The notes: generated by a model not told the origin, from the letters alone. A DNA stretch of 64,000 nucleotides from Polaribacter huanghezhanensis (GCF_030444335.1 NZ_CP128595.1:434001-498000), one strand, 5' to 3'; positions 1-9,580 are shown, counted from the stretch's first letter. Numbers and translations: made by a program.

Positions 1-578
1 AATTTTATTCTGTAATGAGAGCCGTTAGAACTATTGAATATTCTGACGTTATTATTTTAATGATTGATGCAACTCGAGGTTTTGAAGGTCAAGATCAAAA
101 CATCTTTTGGTTGGCAGAAAAAAACAAAAAAGGAGTTGTCATCTTAGTCAATAAATGGGATTTAGTTGATAAAGAAACAAACACGGTAAGAGATTATGAA
201 GCTGCCATTAGAAAAGAAATTGCGCCGTTTACAGATGTGCCAATCATCTTTGTTTCTGTACTTACAAAACAACGTATTTTTAAAGCGATAGAAACTGCGG
301 TGCAAGTATTTCAGAATAGAAAAAACAGAATTCCTACTAGCAAACTAAATGAAACAATGCTAGAAGTTATTAAAAGTTACGGGCCACCAGCAATAAAAGG
401 AAAGTTTGTAAAAATAAAATACTGTATGCAATTGCCAACTCCAACGCCGCAATTTGCCTTTTTTGCAAATTTACCTCAGTATGTAAAGGACCCGTATAAA
501 AGGTTTTTAGAAAATAAAATGAGAGAGATTTACGATTTCTCTGGCGTTCCAATTATTATTTACTTTAGACAGAAATAA
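1..578 (+). CDS. der: Ribosome biogenesis GTPase Der, C-terminal part (5' end outside window)
   Basis: The frame is open from the left edge (first full codon at base 3), so only the end of the gene is here. It covers the second half of the second GTPase domain and the C-terminal KH-like domain. Visible motifs are the G3-side segment [16 protein letters not shown], the G4 motif NKWD, and a G5-like VSVLTKQRI. The protein ends [11 protein letters not shown], as Der proteins do. Der (EngA) is the tandem-GTPase factor for maturing the 50S ribosomal subunit. The internal ATG at 15 is not a start, because homology continues upstream of it. The next gene is convergent and begins 4 bases after the stop. 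Confidence 0.93.
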   Translation, partial: FYSVMRAVRTIEYSDVIILMIDATRGFEGQDQNIFWLAEKNKKGVVILVNKWDLVDKETNTVRDYEAAIRKEIAPFTDVPIIFVSVLTKQRIFKAIETAVQVFQNRKNRIPTSKLNETMLEVIKSYGPPAIKGKFVKIKYCMQLPTPTPQFAFFANLPQYVKDPYKRFLENKMREIYDFSGVPIIIYFRQK

Positions 579-582
579 AATT

Positions 583-1563
583 CTAATTCAAAAAACGTGT
601 TTCTCTAATTATAAAAATAATTAAAGAAATAAATATTCCTACCGTAAAAACTATATAAGAATATCGTAGTATTTTACTTTTAAAACTTATCTTTTGATTT
701 AAAAAATCTTGTTTTATCTCTTTTTTTAAATCAAAAGGTAAAGCTACAAATAGTGATGATAGAGCAGTGACTCCATTAAAAAACAAAAGAATAATTACAG
801 GAAATAATGCTTTATAACTTCTTACATTTCCATTGACAAAATAATAGACAACTAACGATGAAAAAATTATCAGCCCATTTACTGCTAGTAAAATAGTTGC
901 TTTTAATGTTAAAGATTGATGAATTTTTAAAGCAACTTCTAACTTATTTTCAGATGATTTATCTTTTAGTAGTTTTTTTTTAATTTTAACCAGCTTTGCC
1001 AAGTTTTTATCTTTTCCTTGCTGCCAAGTTTCTTGAGCATATTTTGTGTAAAATCGGTGTTCTTTTACAAATGCTTTGATATTTTTCTGATTCCATTCTA
1101 ATTCAGTAAGCTTTTTGTTAAAAAGTAAATTTATTTCTTCCTTTAGCAACTTACTTTTATCAATAAAACTATTTTCTGCATAATAAGATGAAACTGCATC
1201 TTTCAGTATTTTACCAAGAAAATCATTTGCTTCGACATCTGGTTTTGTAACTCTAATTAACCGAACAACTGCATCAATAATACTATTGTCAATATTATAC
1301 TCCTCTAAAAATGTAGTAGCAATATTTACACTAGCCTCAATATGATTTTCTTTTCTGTTGATATAACCAATATCATGAAACCAAGATGCAAACAACAAAA
1401 TATTTGCATCAACTTCAGAAATTTTTTCACCGTCAATTAACTCTTTAATAGAATTTACAACACGCTGAGTATTGCTCACATTATGAAACAAATACTCTTT
1501 ATACAACTTTTTAGTTAATAAAGACAGCACATAATTTTCAGCGCTCAGCAAAAATTTCTTCAT
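583..1563 (-). CDS. HD-domain protein with C-terminal Pycsar-effector-like membrane domain
   Basis: A 326-residue protein in two parts. Residues 20-130 look like an HD phosphohydrolase domain, with H27, the HD pair H63-D64 in WFHDIGY, H74 and D122 as candidate metal ligands. After a charged helical linker come three hydrophobic segments at about 222-242, 252-275 and 301-319. The phrase around 219-235 (LTLKATILLAVNGLIIF) resembles the membrane domain of Pycsar effector proteins (DUF5706-like). In many flavobacteria this combination is a solitary gene without a cyclase, and none is visible here. The HD part would be expected to hydrolyse a nucleotide or phosphoester, but the substrate is unknown. 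The gene converges on der with a 4-base gap. Confidence 0.7.
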   Translation of the reverse strand: MKKFLLSAENYVLSLLTKKLYKEYLFHNVSNTQRVVNSIKELIDGEKISEVDANILLFASWFHDIGYINRKENHIEASVNIATTFLEEYNIDNSIIDAVVRLIRVTKPDVEANDFLGKILKDAVSSYYAENSFIDKSKLLKEEINLLFNKKLTELEWNQKNIKAFVKEHRFYTKYAQETWQQGKDKNLAKLVKIKKKLLKDKSSENKLEVALKIHQSLTLKATILLAVNGLIIFSSLVVYYFVNGNVRSYKALFPVIILLFFNGVTALSSLFVALPFDLKKEIKQDFLNQKISFKSKILRYSYIVFTVGIFISLIIFIIRETRFLN

Positions 1564-1652
1564 AAAAGAATTATTTCCACTAATATAAAAAATTTGAAAT
1601 GAAATCTTAACCGTAAAACTATTACAATTAAAAAAAAGATTTAGAATTTAAC

Positions 1653-2513
1653 TTACCAACCTCCCGAAGAACCTCCGCCTCCAAATCCGCCACCGCCAAA
1701 TCCGCCGCCAAAACCACCACCACCAAAACTTCCGCCTGATGATCCTCCAAAACTTCCTCCGCCGCCAAAACCTCTTCCGGCACTGCTTAAAATGATCGCA
1801 TCTAAAATAGAAAAACCACTTCTGCGCTTTCCTCCTTTTCCGCCACGATTATTTTTATTAGAAAGGATGATGAATAAAATAATAAAAAAGATAATTGGGA
1901 TGATTCTAAAAAAACTTGAATTGGTTTTCTTTTTCAATTTTTTGCCTCCTTTAAACTCTCCTTTTAAAACTTTAAAGATTGCATCAGATCCTTTGTCTAA
2001 ACCAGTATAATAATCACCTTTTTTAAACTCTGGAGTGATAATGTTAACGCGAATGTCTGTAGTTGTATAATCTGTCAACAAATGTTCAACACCGTAACCA
2101 GTTTGAATACTTAACCTTCTATCGTCTTTGGCTACTAAAATAAAAACTCCATTGTCTTTACCTTTTTGTCCAATTCCCCATTTATGAGCCCAATTTGTTG
2201 CTAAAAAACCTACATCTTCTCCTTCGGTTCTAGAAATAATGGCAACAACAATTTGTGTTGAAGTTGAATCTGAATAGCGAATTAATTTTTGTTCAAGAGC
2301 ACTTTTTTGACTCGGAGAAAGTAAATTTACGTAATCGTAAACACTGGTTTGTAATTTAGGTTTCTCCGGAATTGTATATTGTCCAAACACAGACTGGATC
2401 AATAAAAATCCAATAAAAAACAATAGAAGCTTACTTCTTTTTAACAACCAACTTCTATGTTTACTTCTTACTGAAAACTGAAAACTGACAACTGATAACT
2501 GTTGATCTATCAT
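1653..2513 (-). CDS. TPM domain protein with glycine-rich tail (YgcG family)
   Basis: Residues 55-180 form a TPM (DUF477) domain, beginning DYVNLLSPSQKSAL. A transmembrane helix follows at about 205-217, and then a very glycine-rich tail (repeats of FGGGG/SFGGS) ending GGW. This is the YgcG-type architecture of a secreted, membrane-anchored protein of uncertain function, often linked to photosystem repair or envelope maintenance. The ATG at 2513 overlaps the upstream stop by 4 bases, but residues 3-17 simply translate a dispersed CAGTT-type repeat. A TTG at 2447 would give a clean signal peptide (LKRSK, then a hydrophobic run ending VFG-Q) and is a serious alternative start. It is the last gene of the LemA/TPM cluster. 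Confidence 0.85.
   Translation of the reverse strand: MIDQQLSVVSFQFSVRSKHRSWLLKRSKLLLFFIGFLLIQSVFGQYTIPEKPKLQTSVYDYVNLLSPSQKSALEQKLIRYSDSTSTQIVVAIISRTEGEDVGFLATNWAHKWGIGQKGKDNGVFILVAKDDRRLSIQTGYGVEHLLTDYTTTDIRVNIITPEFKKGDYYTGLDKGSDAIFKVLKGEFKGGKKLKKKTNSSFFRIIPIIFFIILFIILSNKNNRGGKGGKRRSGFSILDAIILSSAGRGFGGGGSFGGSSGGSFGGGGFGGGFGGGGFGGGGSSGGW
2466..2512. repeat. CTGAAAACTGACAACTGATAACTG-type repeat
   Basis: A short tandem of near-identical 9-10 base units (ACTGAAAACTG, ACAACTGATAACTG) at the junction of the two TPM genes. The same style of repeat occurs at 30553-30628 and 51719-51797. If the ATG at 2513 is used, the repeat is translated. Confidence 0.6.
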
Positions 2514-2947
2514 CCTTTAGAAATTTCGTTAGACAATTCGTTTTCATCATCAGTTTGCCAAGGAAAAAACTGTTTTAATTGTATTCCAGCACTTAAAATC
2601 CCGGCGACAATTCCGTTTTTAAAATTTCCCTTTTTAAAATGTTCTGCAATTACATCTCTTGTAGAATCCCAGAAATCATCAGCAACCACATTATTAATCC
2701 CTTCATCACCACAAATTACAAATTTTTGATCTTCTGTTGCCACATAAATCAACACACCATTTCTTTGTTCTGTTTGATGCATTTTTAATTCATTAAAAAC
2801 ATCTAAAGCTCTTTCGTAAGGGTCTTTATTCGCTTTTTCTTCTATGTGGATTCTAATCTCACCAGAAGTATTCAACTCCGCTTTTTGAATCGCGTTAATG
2901 ATTTCTTTCTCGTCAGATTCAGATAAAAATACGTGTGCTTTTGGCAT
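2510..2947 (-). CDS. TPM domain protein (DUF477), soluble
   Basis: A 145-residue protein made of a single TPM domain: an N-terminal helix (SESDEKEIINAIQKAE), then SGEIRIHIE, a central NGVLIYVATEDQKFVICGDEGIN, and a helical end. No signal peptide or membrane segment is visible, so it is probably cytoplasmic or on the inner face of the membrane. It lies between lemA (1-base TAATG overlap at 2947) and the YgcG-type gene (4-base ATGA overlap), so the three are almost certainly translated as one unit. LemA plus paired TPM proteins is a recurrent Bacteroidota gene set whose biochemical role is not settled. Confidence 0.9.
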   Translation of the reverse strand: MPKAHVFLSESDEKEIINAIQKAELNTSGEIRIHIEEKANKDPYERALDVFNELKMHQTEQRNGVLIYVATEDQKFVICGDEGINNVVADDFWDSTRDVIAEHFKKGNFKNGIVAGILSAGIQLKQFFPWQTDDENELSNEISKG

Positions 2948-3552
2948 TATTCTTTTTTGTTAAAATCAAAATTTACATCTGGGGCATTTTCTGCTCCTTT
3001 ATCTGAAGCGTATAAACTCATTCCTTCAAAACCTGCAATGCTAGCAATAAAATTACGAGGAATTTTTTTGATGTAGATATTATAAGCTCCCGCAGAAGTA
3101 TTAAATCTATTTCTTTCTACATTTATTCTGTTTTCAGTTCCTTCTAATTGATTTTGCAATTGCAAAAAGTTCTGATTTGCTTTTAAATCTGGATACCGTT
3201 CTACAACAACCATCAATTTAGACAATGCGCTACTTAAACCAGCTTGTGCTTGTTGAAAAGCTGCCATTTTCTGAGGCGTTAAATTCCCTGCATCAATAGT
3301 TGTAGAAGTTGCTTTTGCTCTTGCATTGATTACTTCTGTTAGCGTACTTTTTTCAAAATCTGCTGCACCTTGAACTGTTTTAACTAAATTCCCGATTAAA
3401 TCATTTCTACGTTGATACGAACTCTCTACATTTGCCCAAGAAATCTCAGCTTTTCCTTTCATATCAATCATTGTATTGTTCATTCCAATTCCCCATCTTA
3501 CTAATGCAAAAATTAAAACTCCAATAATTATAAGTGGTAACCATTTTTTCAT
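2947..3552 (-). CDS. lemA: LemA family protein
   Basis: A 201-residue LemA protein: a short cytoplasmic start (MKKW), a transmembrane helix at about 5-20, and a long helical domain with the family motifs around 40-60 (ISWANVESSYQRRNDLIGNL) and 110-150 (VVERYPDLKANQNF, LQNQLEGTENRINVERNRFN). It ends with the typical segment IPRNFIASIAGF. LemA proteins are membrane-anchored four-helix bundles of unclear function that usually sit next to TPM or M48-type genes, as here. The start ATG lies 18 bases after the stop of the upstream merR gene, so it belongs to the same transcription unit. Confidence 0.93.
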   Translation of the reverse strand: MKKWLPLIIIGVLIFALVRWGIGMNNTMIDMKGKAEISWANVESSYQRRNDLIGNLVKTVQGAADFEKSTLTEVINARAKATSTTIDAGNLTPQKMAAFQQAQAGLSSALSKLMVVVERYPDLKANQNFLQLQNQLEGTENRINVERNRFNTSAGAYNIYIKKIPRNFIASIAGFEGMSLYASDKGAENAPDVNFDFNKKE

Positions 3553-3570
3553 AATTGTATTTTTTAAAAT

Positions 3571-3900
3571 TTATAATTGATTTTTTATCTTATTTAATTC
3601 CGCCTTTACTGACTCTAATCTACTAATTATTTCGTGATTATTAATGGTGCTTTCCGGGTTATTTTTTAGTTTTTGTTTTGCACCATCCAATGTAAAACCA
3701 CGCTCTTTTACTAAGTTAAATATAAGTTTAAAATTAGCAATATCTTCTTGTGTAAAAAGCCGATTTCCTTTGGCGTTTTTTTTAGGTTTGATAACATCAA
3801 ACTCTTTTTCCCAAAAACGAACTAATGACGTATTTACATCAAAAGCTTTGGCAACTTCGCCAATTTTATAATACCTTTTTTCTGGTAAATTAATGTGCAT
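3571..3900 (-). CDS. MerR family transcriptional regulator
   Basis: A compact 109-residue MerR-type regulator. The winged helix-turn-helix occupies about residues 9-75 (YYKIGEVAKAFDVNTSLVRFW, then the wing KNAKGNRLFTQEDI), followed by a short dimerisation helix. There is no C-terminal effector domain and no conserved cysteine set, so nothing indicates what it senses. Its ATG overlaps the stop of the upstream M23 peptidase gene by one base (TAATG), and lemA follows after 18 bases. The M23 peptidase - MerR - LemA order is common in flavobacteria. Confidence 0.9.
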   Translation of the reverse strand: MHINLPEKRYYKIGEVAKAFDVNTSLVRFWEKEFDVIKPKKNAKGNRLFTQEDIANFKLIFNLVKERGFTLDGAKQKLKNNPESTINNHEIISRLESVKAELNKIKNQL

Positions 3901-4871
3901 TAATCTAATGATTGATTTTCTCTTGACGCTAATTCTAACATTCTATTGTATTCTTCTGGCGTTAAATCGTTAAAATAATAATACACAGGATTCATTTTTT
4001 TATTCCCTTTATGAACTTCGTAATGCAAATGTGGCGCTGTAGAAATTCCTGATGTACCAACATACCCTATTAAATCGCCTCTTTTTACTTTTTGATTTTT
4101 ACGAACAACATATCTTTCCATATGTCCATAAACGGTTACATATCCAAATCCATGGTTTATCTTAACATAATTTCCCAATCCATTTCTAGTTCTAATTGCT
4201 TTGATAACAGTTCCGTTTCCGGTTGCATAAACAGGCGTTCCTTTTGGAGCAGAAAAATCCATACCCCAATGATATTTTCTCGTCTTATAAATTGGATGTA
4301 CTCGATAACCATAGCCAGAAGCCATTCTTTTTAAGTCTTTATTTGCAACGGGTTGTATTGCCGGAATTGACGCCAACATTTCTTCTTTATTTTTAGCCAA
4401 TCTTACAATTTCATCCAACGATTTAGATTGCACAACTAGTTGTTTGGATAAAATATCGATGTCTTTTGTTGCTTTTTGTATCATCAAAGAATTATCAAAT
4501 CCTTCTAAATATTGATATCTATTTACACCTCCAAAACCAGCTTTTCGTTGTTCTTCAGGAATTGGATTTGCCTCAAAATAGACTCTATAAATCGCGTTAT
4601 CTCTTTCTTGTAATTCTGTCAATACCTTACTACTTTCTTCAATTCGTTTACTAAGTAGTTCGTAATGTAATTTTAAGTTGTCGAATTCTCTTTTTTGAGC
4701 TCTTTCGTTTGGAGACATTAAAAATTGACTAAATCCAATAAAACCAAAAAACGCTACCAAAACAACAGCCAACGAAATAAAACTAACCTTTTTATAAATG
4801 CTGCTTTTATCTCGCTCAATCTTTCTGTACGATAAAGTATCTGCGTCGTAATAATATTTTACCTTTGCCAT
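3900..4871 (-). CDS. M23 family metallopeptidase (LytM-type), membrane anchored
   Basis: A 323-residue cell-wall endopeptidase. It has one transmembrane helix at about 29-50, a coiled-coil region at 60-160, and a C-terminal LytM domain at 180-300. The zinc ligands are H201 and D205 (HWGMDF) and H283 (HLHYEVH), with H281 also in place. It should cut peptide crosslinks of peptidoglycan in the periplasm, or activate another enzyme that does. The frame is open up to 5015, but the family begins MAKVKYYYD, so I take the ATG at 4871. The 48 extra upstream codons also cover a promoter-like element at 4931-4938. It leads the M23-MerR-LemA-TPM operon. Confidence 0.93.
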   Translation of the reverse strand: MAKVKYYYDADTLSYRKIERDKSSIYKKVSFISLAVVLVAFFGFIGFSQFLMSPNERAQKREFDNLKLHYELLSKRIEESSKVLTELQERDNAIYRVYFEANPIPEEQRKAGFGGVNRYQYLEGFDNSLMIQKATKDIDILSKQLVVQSKSLDEIVRLAKNKEEMLASIPAIQPVANKDLKRMASGYGYRVHPIYKTRKYHWGMDFSAPKGTPVYATGNGTVIKAIRTRNGLGNYVKINHGFGYVTVYGHMERYVVRKNQKVKRGDLIGYVGTSGISTAPHLHYEVHKGNKKMNPVYYYFNDLTPEEYNRMLELASRENQSLD

Positions 4872-4930
4872 AATCTTAAATGTACTATTTTTGTGTTCTC
4901 TTATTGTAAAATTAACAGTTAGAAAACATA

Positions 4931-4938
4931 CAAATTTA
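4931..4938 (-). promoter_or_regulatory. Bacteroidota -7 element TAAATTTG upstream of the M23 operon
   Basis: Read on the minus strand this is TAAATTTG, an exact match to the TAnnTTTG consensus, about 60 bases before the ATG at 4871. No good -33 TTG is seen at the usual spacing. Its position inside the open frame upstream supports the shorter start of the M23 gene. Confidence 0.5.
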
Positions 4939-5081
4939 CAAAATGTTTTACAACTGCCTTTTTTATAGTAAATATTTAAAGGTAAATTAACTTTTAAGAG
5001 CAAAACATGATGCATTGTTATCTATAAGTAGATAGATTTTACAAAATGTTACATATTTATTATTGATTGAAATTATTATAG

Positions 5082-7697
5082 ATGAAATCGCAAGACGTTA
5101 GAGCTACTTTTTTAAATTTTTTTAAAGACAAACAACACAGCATTGTGCCTTCTGCGCCAATGGTTTTAAAGAACGATCCAACATTGATGTTTACCAATTC
5201 TGGAATGGCACCATTTAAAGAATATTTCTTAGGAAATAGTGTTCCAAAAAACAATCGTATTTCTGATACTCAAAAATGTTTGCGTGTTTCTGGAAAACAC
5301 AACGATTTAGAAGAAGTTGGTTACGACACCTATCATCATACCATGTTTGAAATGTTAGGAAACTGGTCTTTTGGTGATTACTTTAAAAAAGAAGCAATTG
5401 CTTGGGCTTGGGAATTGTTGACCGAAGTATATAAGATTGATAAAAACATTTTATATGTAACTGTTTTTGAGGGAAGTGACGATGCAGACAACTTAAGTTT
5501 AGATCAAGAAGCATACGATTATTGGAAACAAATTATTCCAGAAGATCGTATTTTGATGGGAAATAAAAAAGATAACTTTTGGGAAATGGGAGAACAAGGT
5601 CCGTGTGGTCCGTGTTCAGAAATTCACGTAGATATTAGAACTCCAGAAGAAAAAGCCAAAGTTGACGGAAAAACCTTGATCAATATGGATCATCCGCAGG
5701 TTGTAGAAATCTGGAATTTGGTTTTTATGCAATACAACCGAAGAGCTTCAGGCAATTTGGTAGAATTACCATCAAAACATATTGATACCGGAATGGGTTT
5801 TGAGCGTTTGTGTATGGTTTTACAAGATGTAAAATCGAATTACGACACCGATGTTTTTACACCATTAATTAGAGAAGTAGAAGCAACTACAAATGCCGAT
5901 TACGGTAAAGATGAAAAAACAGACATTGCAATTCGTGTTATTATAGATCACGTAAGAGCTGTTGCTTTTTCTATCGCAGACGGACAATTACCAAGTAATA
6001 CTGGGGCTGGTTATGTGATTCGAAGAATTTTAAGAAGAGCTGTTCGTTACGGATTTACTTTTTTAGACAAAAAGGAGCCTTTTATTTATAGATTGGTTGA
6101 TGTTTTAAGTAAAAGAATGGGAACTGCTTTTCCTGAATTAAAATCTCAAAAACAACTAATCGAAAACGTAATTAAAGAAGAAGAAGGTTCTTTTTTAAGA
6201 ACTTTAGATCAAGGTTTAGTGTTGTTAGACGGAATTATATCAGCATCAAAATCAACAAAAATTTCTGGAGAGAAAGCTTTTGAATTGTACGACACTTTTG
6301 GGTTTCCTGTAGATTTAACTGCATTAATTTTATCTGAAAAAGGATTTACTTTAGACGAAAAAGGATTTAACGAAGAATTACAAAAACAAAAAACCCGTTC
6401 TAGAGCAGCTAGTGAAACTTCTACCGAAGATTGGTCAATTATTTTAGACAATTCCAATGAAGAATTTATTGGTTACGATACTTTAGATGCATTCGTAAAA
6501 ATAACGAGATACAGAAAAGTAGTTTCTAAAAAAGACGGAGAAATGTATCAATTGGTTTTTGATAAAACTCCTTTTTATCCAGAAGGCGGCGGACAAGTTG
6601 GTGATAAAGGTTATTTAGAAGATATTCATGGTGATGTGGTTTATATTTTAGACACTAAAAAAGAAAATAATGTAATCATCCATTTCACAAAAAACCTTCC
6701 CAATCACTTAAACGAAAATTTTAAAGCTGTTGTAGATAAAATACAACGTTACAGAACAGAATGCAATCATACCGCAACACATTTGTTGCATCAAGCATTA
6801 AGAGAAATTTTAGGAACACATGTAGAACAAAAAGGTTCTGCGGTTCACTCAAAATATTTACGTTTCGATTTTTCTCATTTTTCTAAAATGACTCCAGAGC
6901 AAATACAAGATGTAGAAAGCTTTGTAAACAGAAGAATTGCTGGTAAATTACCTTTAGAAGAAAAGAGAAACATTCCAATGCAACAAGCGATTGACGAAGG
7001 CGCAATGGCATTGTTTGGCGAAAAATATGGCGATGAAGTTAGAGCAATAAAATTTGGTCAATCTATAGAATTGTGTGGTGGAACACACGTAAAAAACACG
7101 TCAGATATTTGGCATTTTAAAATTAAATCTGAAGGTGCTGTTGCAGCCGGAATCAGAAGAATTGAAGCGATTACAAATGATGCTGTTAAAGATTTTTACT
7201 CAGAAAACAGTCAAACTTTATCGCAAATAAAAGAGGTGTTAAACAACGCAAAAGAGCCTGTAAAAGCAGTTCGAAAATTGCAAGAGGAAAACACCCTTTT
7301 GCAAAAACAAATTGAACAACTATTAAAAGACAAAGCGAAAAATTTAATGGGTGATTTAGAAAATCATTTAGAAGAAATAAACGGTGTTCAGTTTTTAGCT
7401 ACAGAAGTTGATTTAGATGCAAACGGAATTAAAAATTTAGCCTTTGATTTAGGGAAAAAACACCAAAACTTATTTTTAGTTTTTGGTTCTAAAAACAATG
7501 GAAAAGCGATTTTAACCTGTTATGTTTCTAAAGAAATTGTAGAAAGTAAAAATTTAAATGCAGGCACAATTGTTCGAGAATTAGGAAAATACATTCAAGG
7601 TGGCGGTGGCGGACAACCTTTCTTTGCTACTGCTGGGGGGAAAAACCCTAACGGAATTGCAGAAGCTATTGAAAAAGCGAAAGACTATCTTGCTTAA
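5082..7697 (+). CDS. alaS: Alanine--tRNA ligase
   Basis: An 871-residue AlaRS of normal length, charging tRNA-Ala and editing mischarged products. The class II catalytic core fills about residues 1-250 (starts [14 protein letters not shown]; motif 2 region around the [10 protein letters not shown] segment), followed by the tRNA-recognition domain. The editing domain carries H563 and H567 in HTATH, and C665 and H669 in CGGTH, a complete zinc site. The C-terminal C-Ala domain ends with the glycine-rich [17 protein letters not shown]. The start is the first ATG of the frame and matches the family. It is divergent from the M23 gene, and a hairpin terminator follows. Confidence 0.98.
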   Translation: MKSQDVRATFLNFFKDKQHSIVPSAPMVLKNDPTLMFTNSGMAPFKEYFLGNSVPKNNRISDTQKCLRVSGKHNDLEEVGYDTYHHTMFEMLGNWSFGDYFKKEAIAWAWELLTEVYKIDKNILYVTVFEGSDDADNLSLDQEAYDYWKQIIPEDRILMGNKKDNFWEMGEQGPCGPCSEIHVDIRTPEEKAKVDGKTLINMDHPQVVEIWNLVFMQYNRRASGNLVELPSKHIDTGMGFERLCMVLQDVKSNYDTDVFTPLIREVEATTNADYGKDEKTDIAIRVIIDHVRAVAFSIADGQLPSNTGAGYVIRRILRRAVRYGFTFLDKKEPFIYRLVDVLSKRMGTAFPELKSQKQLIENVIKEEEGSFLRTLDQGLVLLDGIISASKSTKISGEKAFELYDTFGFPVDLTALILSEKGFTLDEKGFNEELQKQKTRSRAASETSTEDWSIILDNSNEEFIGYDTLDAFVKITRYRKVVSKKDGEMYQLVFDKTPFYPEGGGQVGDKGYLEDIHGDVVYILDTKKENNVIIHFTKNLPNHLNENFKAVVDKIQRYRTECNHTATHLLHQALREILGTHVEQKGSAVHSKYLRFDFSHFSKMTPEQIQDVESFVNRRIAGKLPLEEKRNIPMQQAIDEGAMALFGEKYGDEVRAIKFGQSIELCGGTHVKNTSDIWHFKIKSEGAVAAGIRRIEAITNDAVKDFYSENSQTLSQIKEVLNNAKEPVKAVRKLQEENTLLQKQIEQLLKDKAKNLMGDLENHLEEINGVQFLATEVDLDANGIKNLAFDLGKKHQNLFLVFGSKNNGKAILTCYVSKEIVESKNLNAGTIVRELGKYIQGGGGGQPFFATAGGKNPNGIAEAIEKAKDYLA

Positions 7698-7721
7698 AAA
7701 GCAATTAAAAAATTATAAATG

Positions 7722-7754
7722 AAGGTTCAGAGTTTTACTTTGAGCCTTTTGTTT
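7722..7754 (+). terminator. Rho-independent terminator after alaS
   Basis: An 8-base-pair stem (AAGGTTCA with TGAGCCTT, one G-U pair) is followed by TTTTGTTTTT. It lies 24 bases after the alaS stop and before the GSCFA gene. Confidence 0.7.
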
Positions 7755-7782
7755 TTATATTTATCCTTTGAAATAGAAATTT

Positions 7783-8733
7783 ATGATTTTACAAACTCAA
7801 ATTCCGGTTGCCAAAGAAAAGTACCATCCGATAACTTACGATTCAAAAATCTTGTTATTAGGTTCTTGTTTTTCAGAAAATATCGGCAACAAGTTAGCCT
7901 ATTTTAAGTTTCAATCAACTCAAAATCCGTTCGGAATTTTATTTCATCCAAAAGCGATTGAAAACTTAATTACAAATGCCATCAACGAAAAAGAATATAC
8001 AGAAAATGATATTTTCTTTGCAAATGAACGCTGGCATTCTTTTGATGTGCATTCTAATTTAAGTTCTTCTGATAAAAATGAATTGCTTACCAATTTAAAT
8101 CAACAAATAACAGCAACAAATCAGCACTTAAAAAATGCTTCACACATTATAATTACCTTAGGAACTTCGTGGATTTACAGATTCATAGAAGCCGATACAA
8201 TTGTTGCAAATTGTCATAAAATTCCGCAAAAAAAATTCTTAAAGAAACTGCTTTCTGTCAATGAAATTACAGAAAGTTTAGATGCAATTATTGCACTTAT
8301 TAAGTCGATCAATCAGAAAATAACTATTCTTTTTACCGTTTCTCCCGTTCGTCATTTAAAAGACGGATTTACACAAAATCAGCAAAGCAAATCACATTTA
8401 ATTTCGGCAATTCATCAAGTTGTTGAACCAAAAAAGCACACACATTATTTTCCGAGTTATGAAATTATGATGGACGAATTACGCGATTATCGTTTTTATG
8501 CAGAAGACATGATTCATCCAAATAAAACAGCAATTAATTATATCTGGAAAAAGTTTACAGATTCATGGATTTCAAATGATTCCAAAGGAACCATGAAAGA
8601 AGTTTCTACAATTCAAAACGGAATACATCATAGACCTTTTAATCCGAATTCTGAGGAACATCAGCAGTTTCTAGAAGACTTACAAGTAAAAGTTAAAAGC
8701 TTACAAGAAAAATATCCTTTTATAGATTTGTGA
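7783..8733 (+). CDS. GSCFA domain-containing protein
   Basis: A 316-residue GSCFA-family protein. The family-naming motif is present as GSCFSENIGNKL near residue 23, followed by the SGNH-like blocks ITLGTSWIYR (about 123), FTVSPVRHLKDG (about 186) and DMIHPN (about 244). These are the expected positions for a GDSL/SGNH-like hydrolase fold with S25 and a late Asp-x-x-His. No signal peptide is visible, so it is probably cytoplasmic. The substrate of the family is unknown. It stands alone between a terminator and a 128-base gap. Confidence 0.9.
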   Translation: MILQTQIPVAKEKYHPITYDSKILLLGSCFSENIGNKLAYFKFQSTQNPFGILFHPKAIENLITNAINEKEYTENDIFFANERWHSFDVHSNLSSSDKNELLTNLNQQITATNQHLKNASHIIITLGTSWIYRFIEADTIVANCHKIPQKKFLKKLLSVNEITESLDAIIALIKSINQKITILFTVSPVRHLKDGFTQNQQSKSHLISAIHQVVEPKKHTHYFPSYEIMMDELRDYRFYAEDMIHPNKTAINYIWKKFTDSWISNDSKGTMKEVSTIQNGIHHRPFNPNSEEHQQFLEDLQVKVKSLQEKYPFIDL

Positions 8734-8861
8734 AAGATTTACTCTTTTTTTAATCCTGTTTACATTCTTTTTTTTCACCTTCTAGAAACAACAGTAATTA
8801 ATTTAAAGAAATTAAAAAATAATCACTAAATTTATCAAGTATTAATTTCCCCGATTAAAAA

Positions 8862-9257
8862 ATGATTAAAAAAATAATAATAGGCATTGTATTAGGAACC
8901 TTAATAGGATTGTTTACAACTTCGTTCTTTAAGTCTCAAAAGGCAGAATTATTAGAGCTCTTTTTAACAAAAATCACTGCAACTTCAATTGTTACCGGGT
9001 TTTTTTGCGGAATTTACGCCCACTTATCTAAATCAAAACTTCAAATTTTCTTAGTTTCTATACTTATTGGAATGGCAGTTTTTTTTCTAAAATACCTTAT
9101 TACTGGCCATAATTTTGACCCTTTAACAATGGGCGCTTTTACAGGAGCTTTAATTGGTGCTGCTTTTTCAATCATCAAAAAAATAGAAATATCGCTAAAA
9201 ATCATGGCGCGTTTAAAAAGACGTCGCCAATCTGGTTTTAATATAGGAGACTATTAA
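8862..9257 (+). CDS. Small multi-pass membrane protein, function unknown
   Basis: A 131-residue protein with four hydrophobic segments (about 4-22, 35-55, 61-79 and 90-107), with glycine patches such as GIVLGTLIGLF and GAFTGALIGAAF. It ends in a basic, arginine-rich tail (MARLKRRRQSGFN). I recognise no catalytic motif and cannot place it in a named family. The ATG at 8862 is preceded by an A-rich leader. The gene converges on the rhodanese gene and overlaps its end by 4 bases. Confidence 0.65.
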   Translation: MIKKIIIGIVLGTLIGLFTTSFFKSQKAELLELFLTKITATSIVTGFFCGIYAHLSKSKLQIFLVSILIGMAVFFLKYLITGHNFDPLTMGAFTGALIGAAFSIIKKIEISLKIMARLKRRRQSGFNIGDY

Positions 9258-9562
9258 AGATGTTGATCTACATTTTGCCAAGGCCCTCCATTAATAACGT
9301 CGACTCCATTCTTTTTTAAAAATTGAGCTGCTTGTCCACTTCTTCCTCCACTTAAACAAACTGCAATTACAGGTTTATTCCAAGATTTAATTTCTTCTAT
9401 TTGTAACGGAATTAAATTAAGAACAATATGTTTAGCACTGTTAGAATGTCCTTGATCCCATTCCATTTTTGTTCTAACATCTAAAACAACTGCGCCCTTT
9501 TCTAAATATTCTTTAATTTCTAATCCCATATCTTTTCTTTTAAACATGTCAAAAAAACCCAT
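9254..9562 (-). CDS. Rhodanese-like domain protein
   Basis: A 102-residue single rhodanese domain: the CH2A-like start VLDVRTKMEWDQGHSNSA, then the active-site loop CLSGGRSGQAA, whose cysteine (C69) can carry a persulfide. Single-domain forms without a signal peptide are cytoplasmic sulfur carriers or sulfurtransferases; the specific acceptor cannot be read from sequence. It lies 18 bases downstream of the aromatic amino acid hydroxylase gene on the same strand and is probably co-transcribed with it. Confidence 0.92.
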   Translation of the reverse strand: MGFFDMFKRKDMGLEIKEYLEKGAVVLDVRTKMEWDQGHSNSAKHIVLNLIPLQIEEIKSWNKPVIAVCLSGGRSGQAAQFLKKNGVDVINGGPWQNVDQHL

Positions 9563-9580
9563 GTAAATTTATTTTATTTG

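Noticed and set aside
583-1563. A complete Pycsar or CBASS defence system
   Set aside because: Only the effector-like membrane domain is present. No cyclase, sensor or ancillary gene is found in the flanking 5 kb.
1672-1780. DNA repeat array at the end of the YgcG-type gene
   Set aside because: It only reflects the Gly/Phe/Ser-rich protein tail (low complexity), as is typical for this family, and not an independent repeat element.
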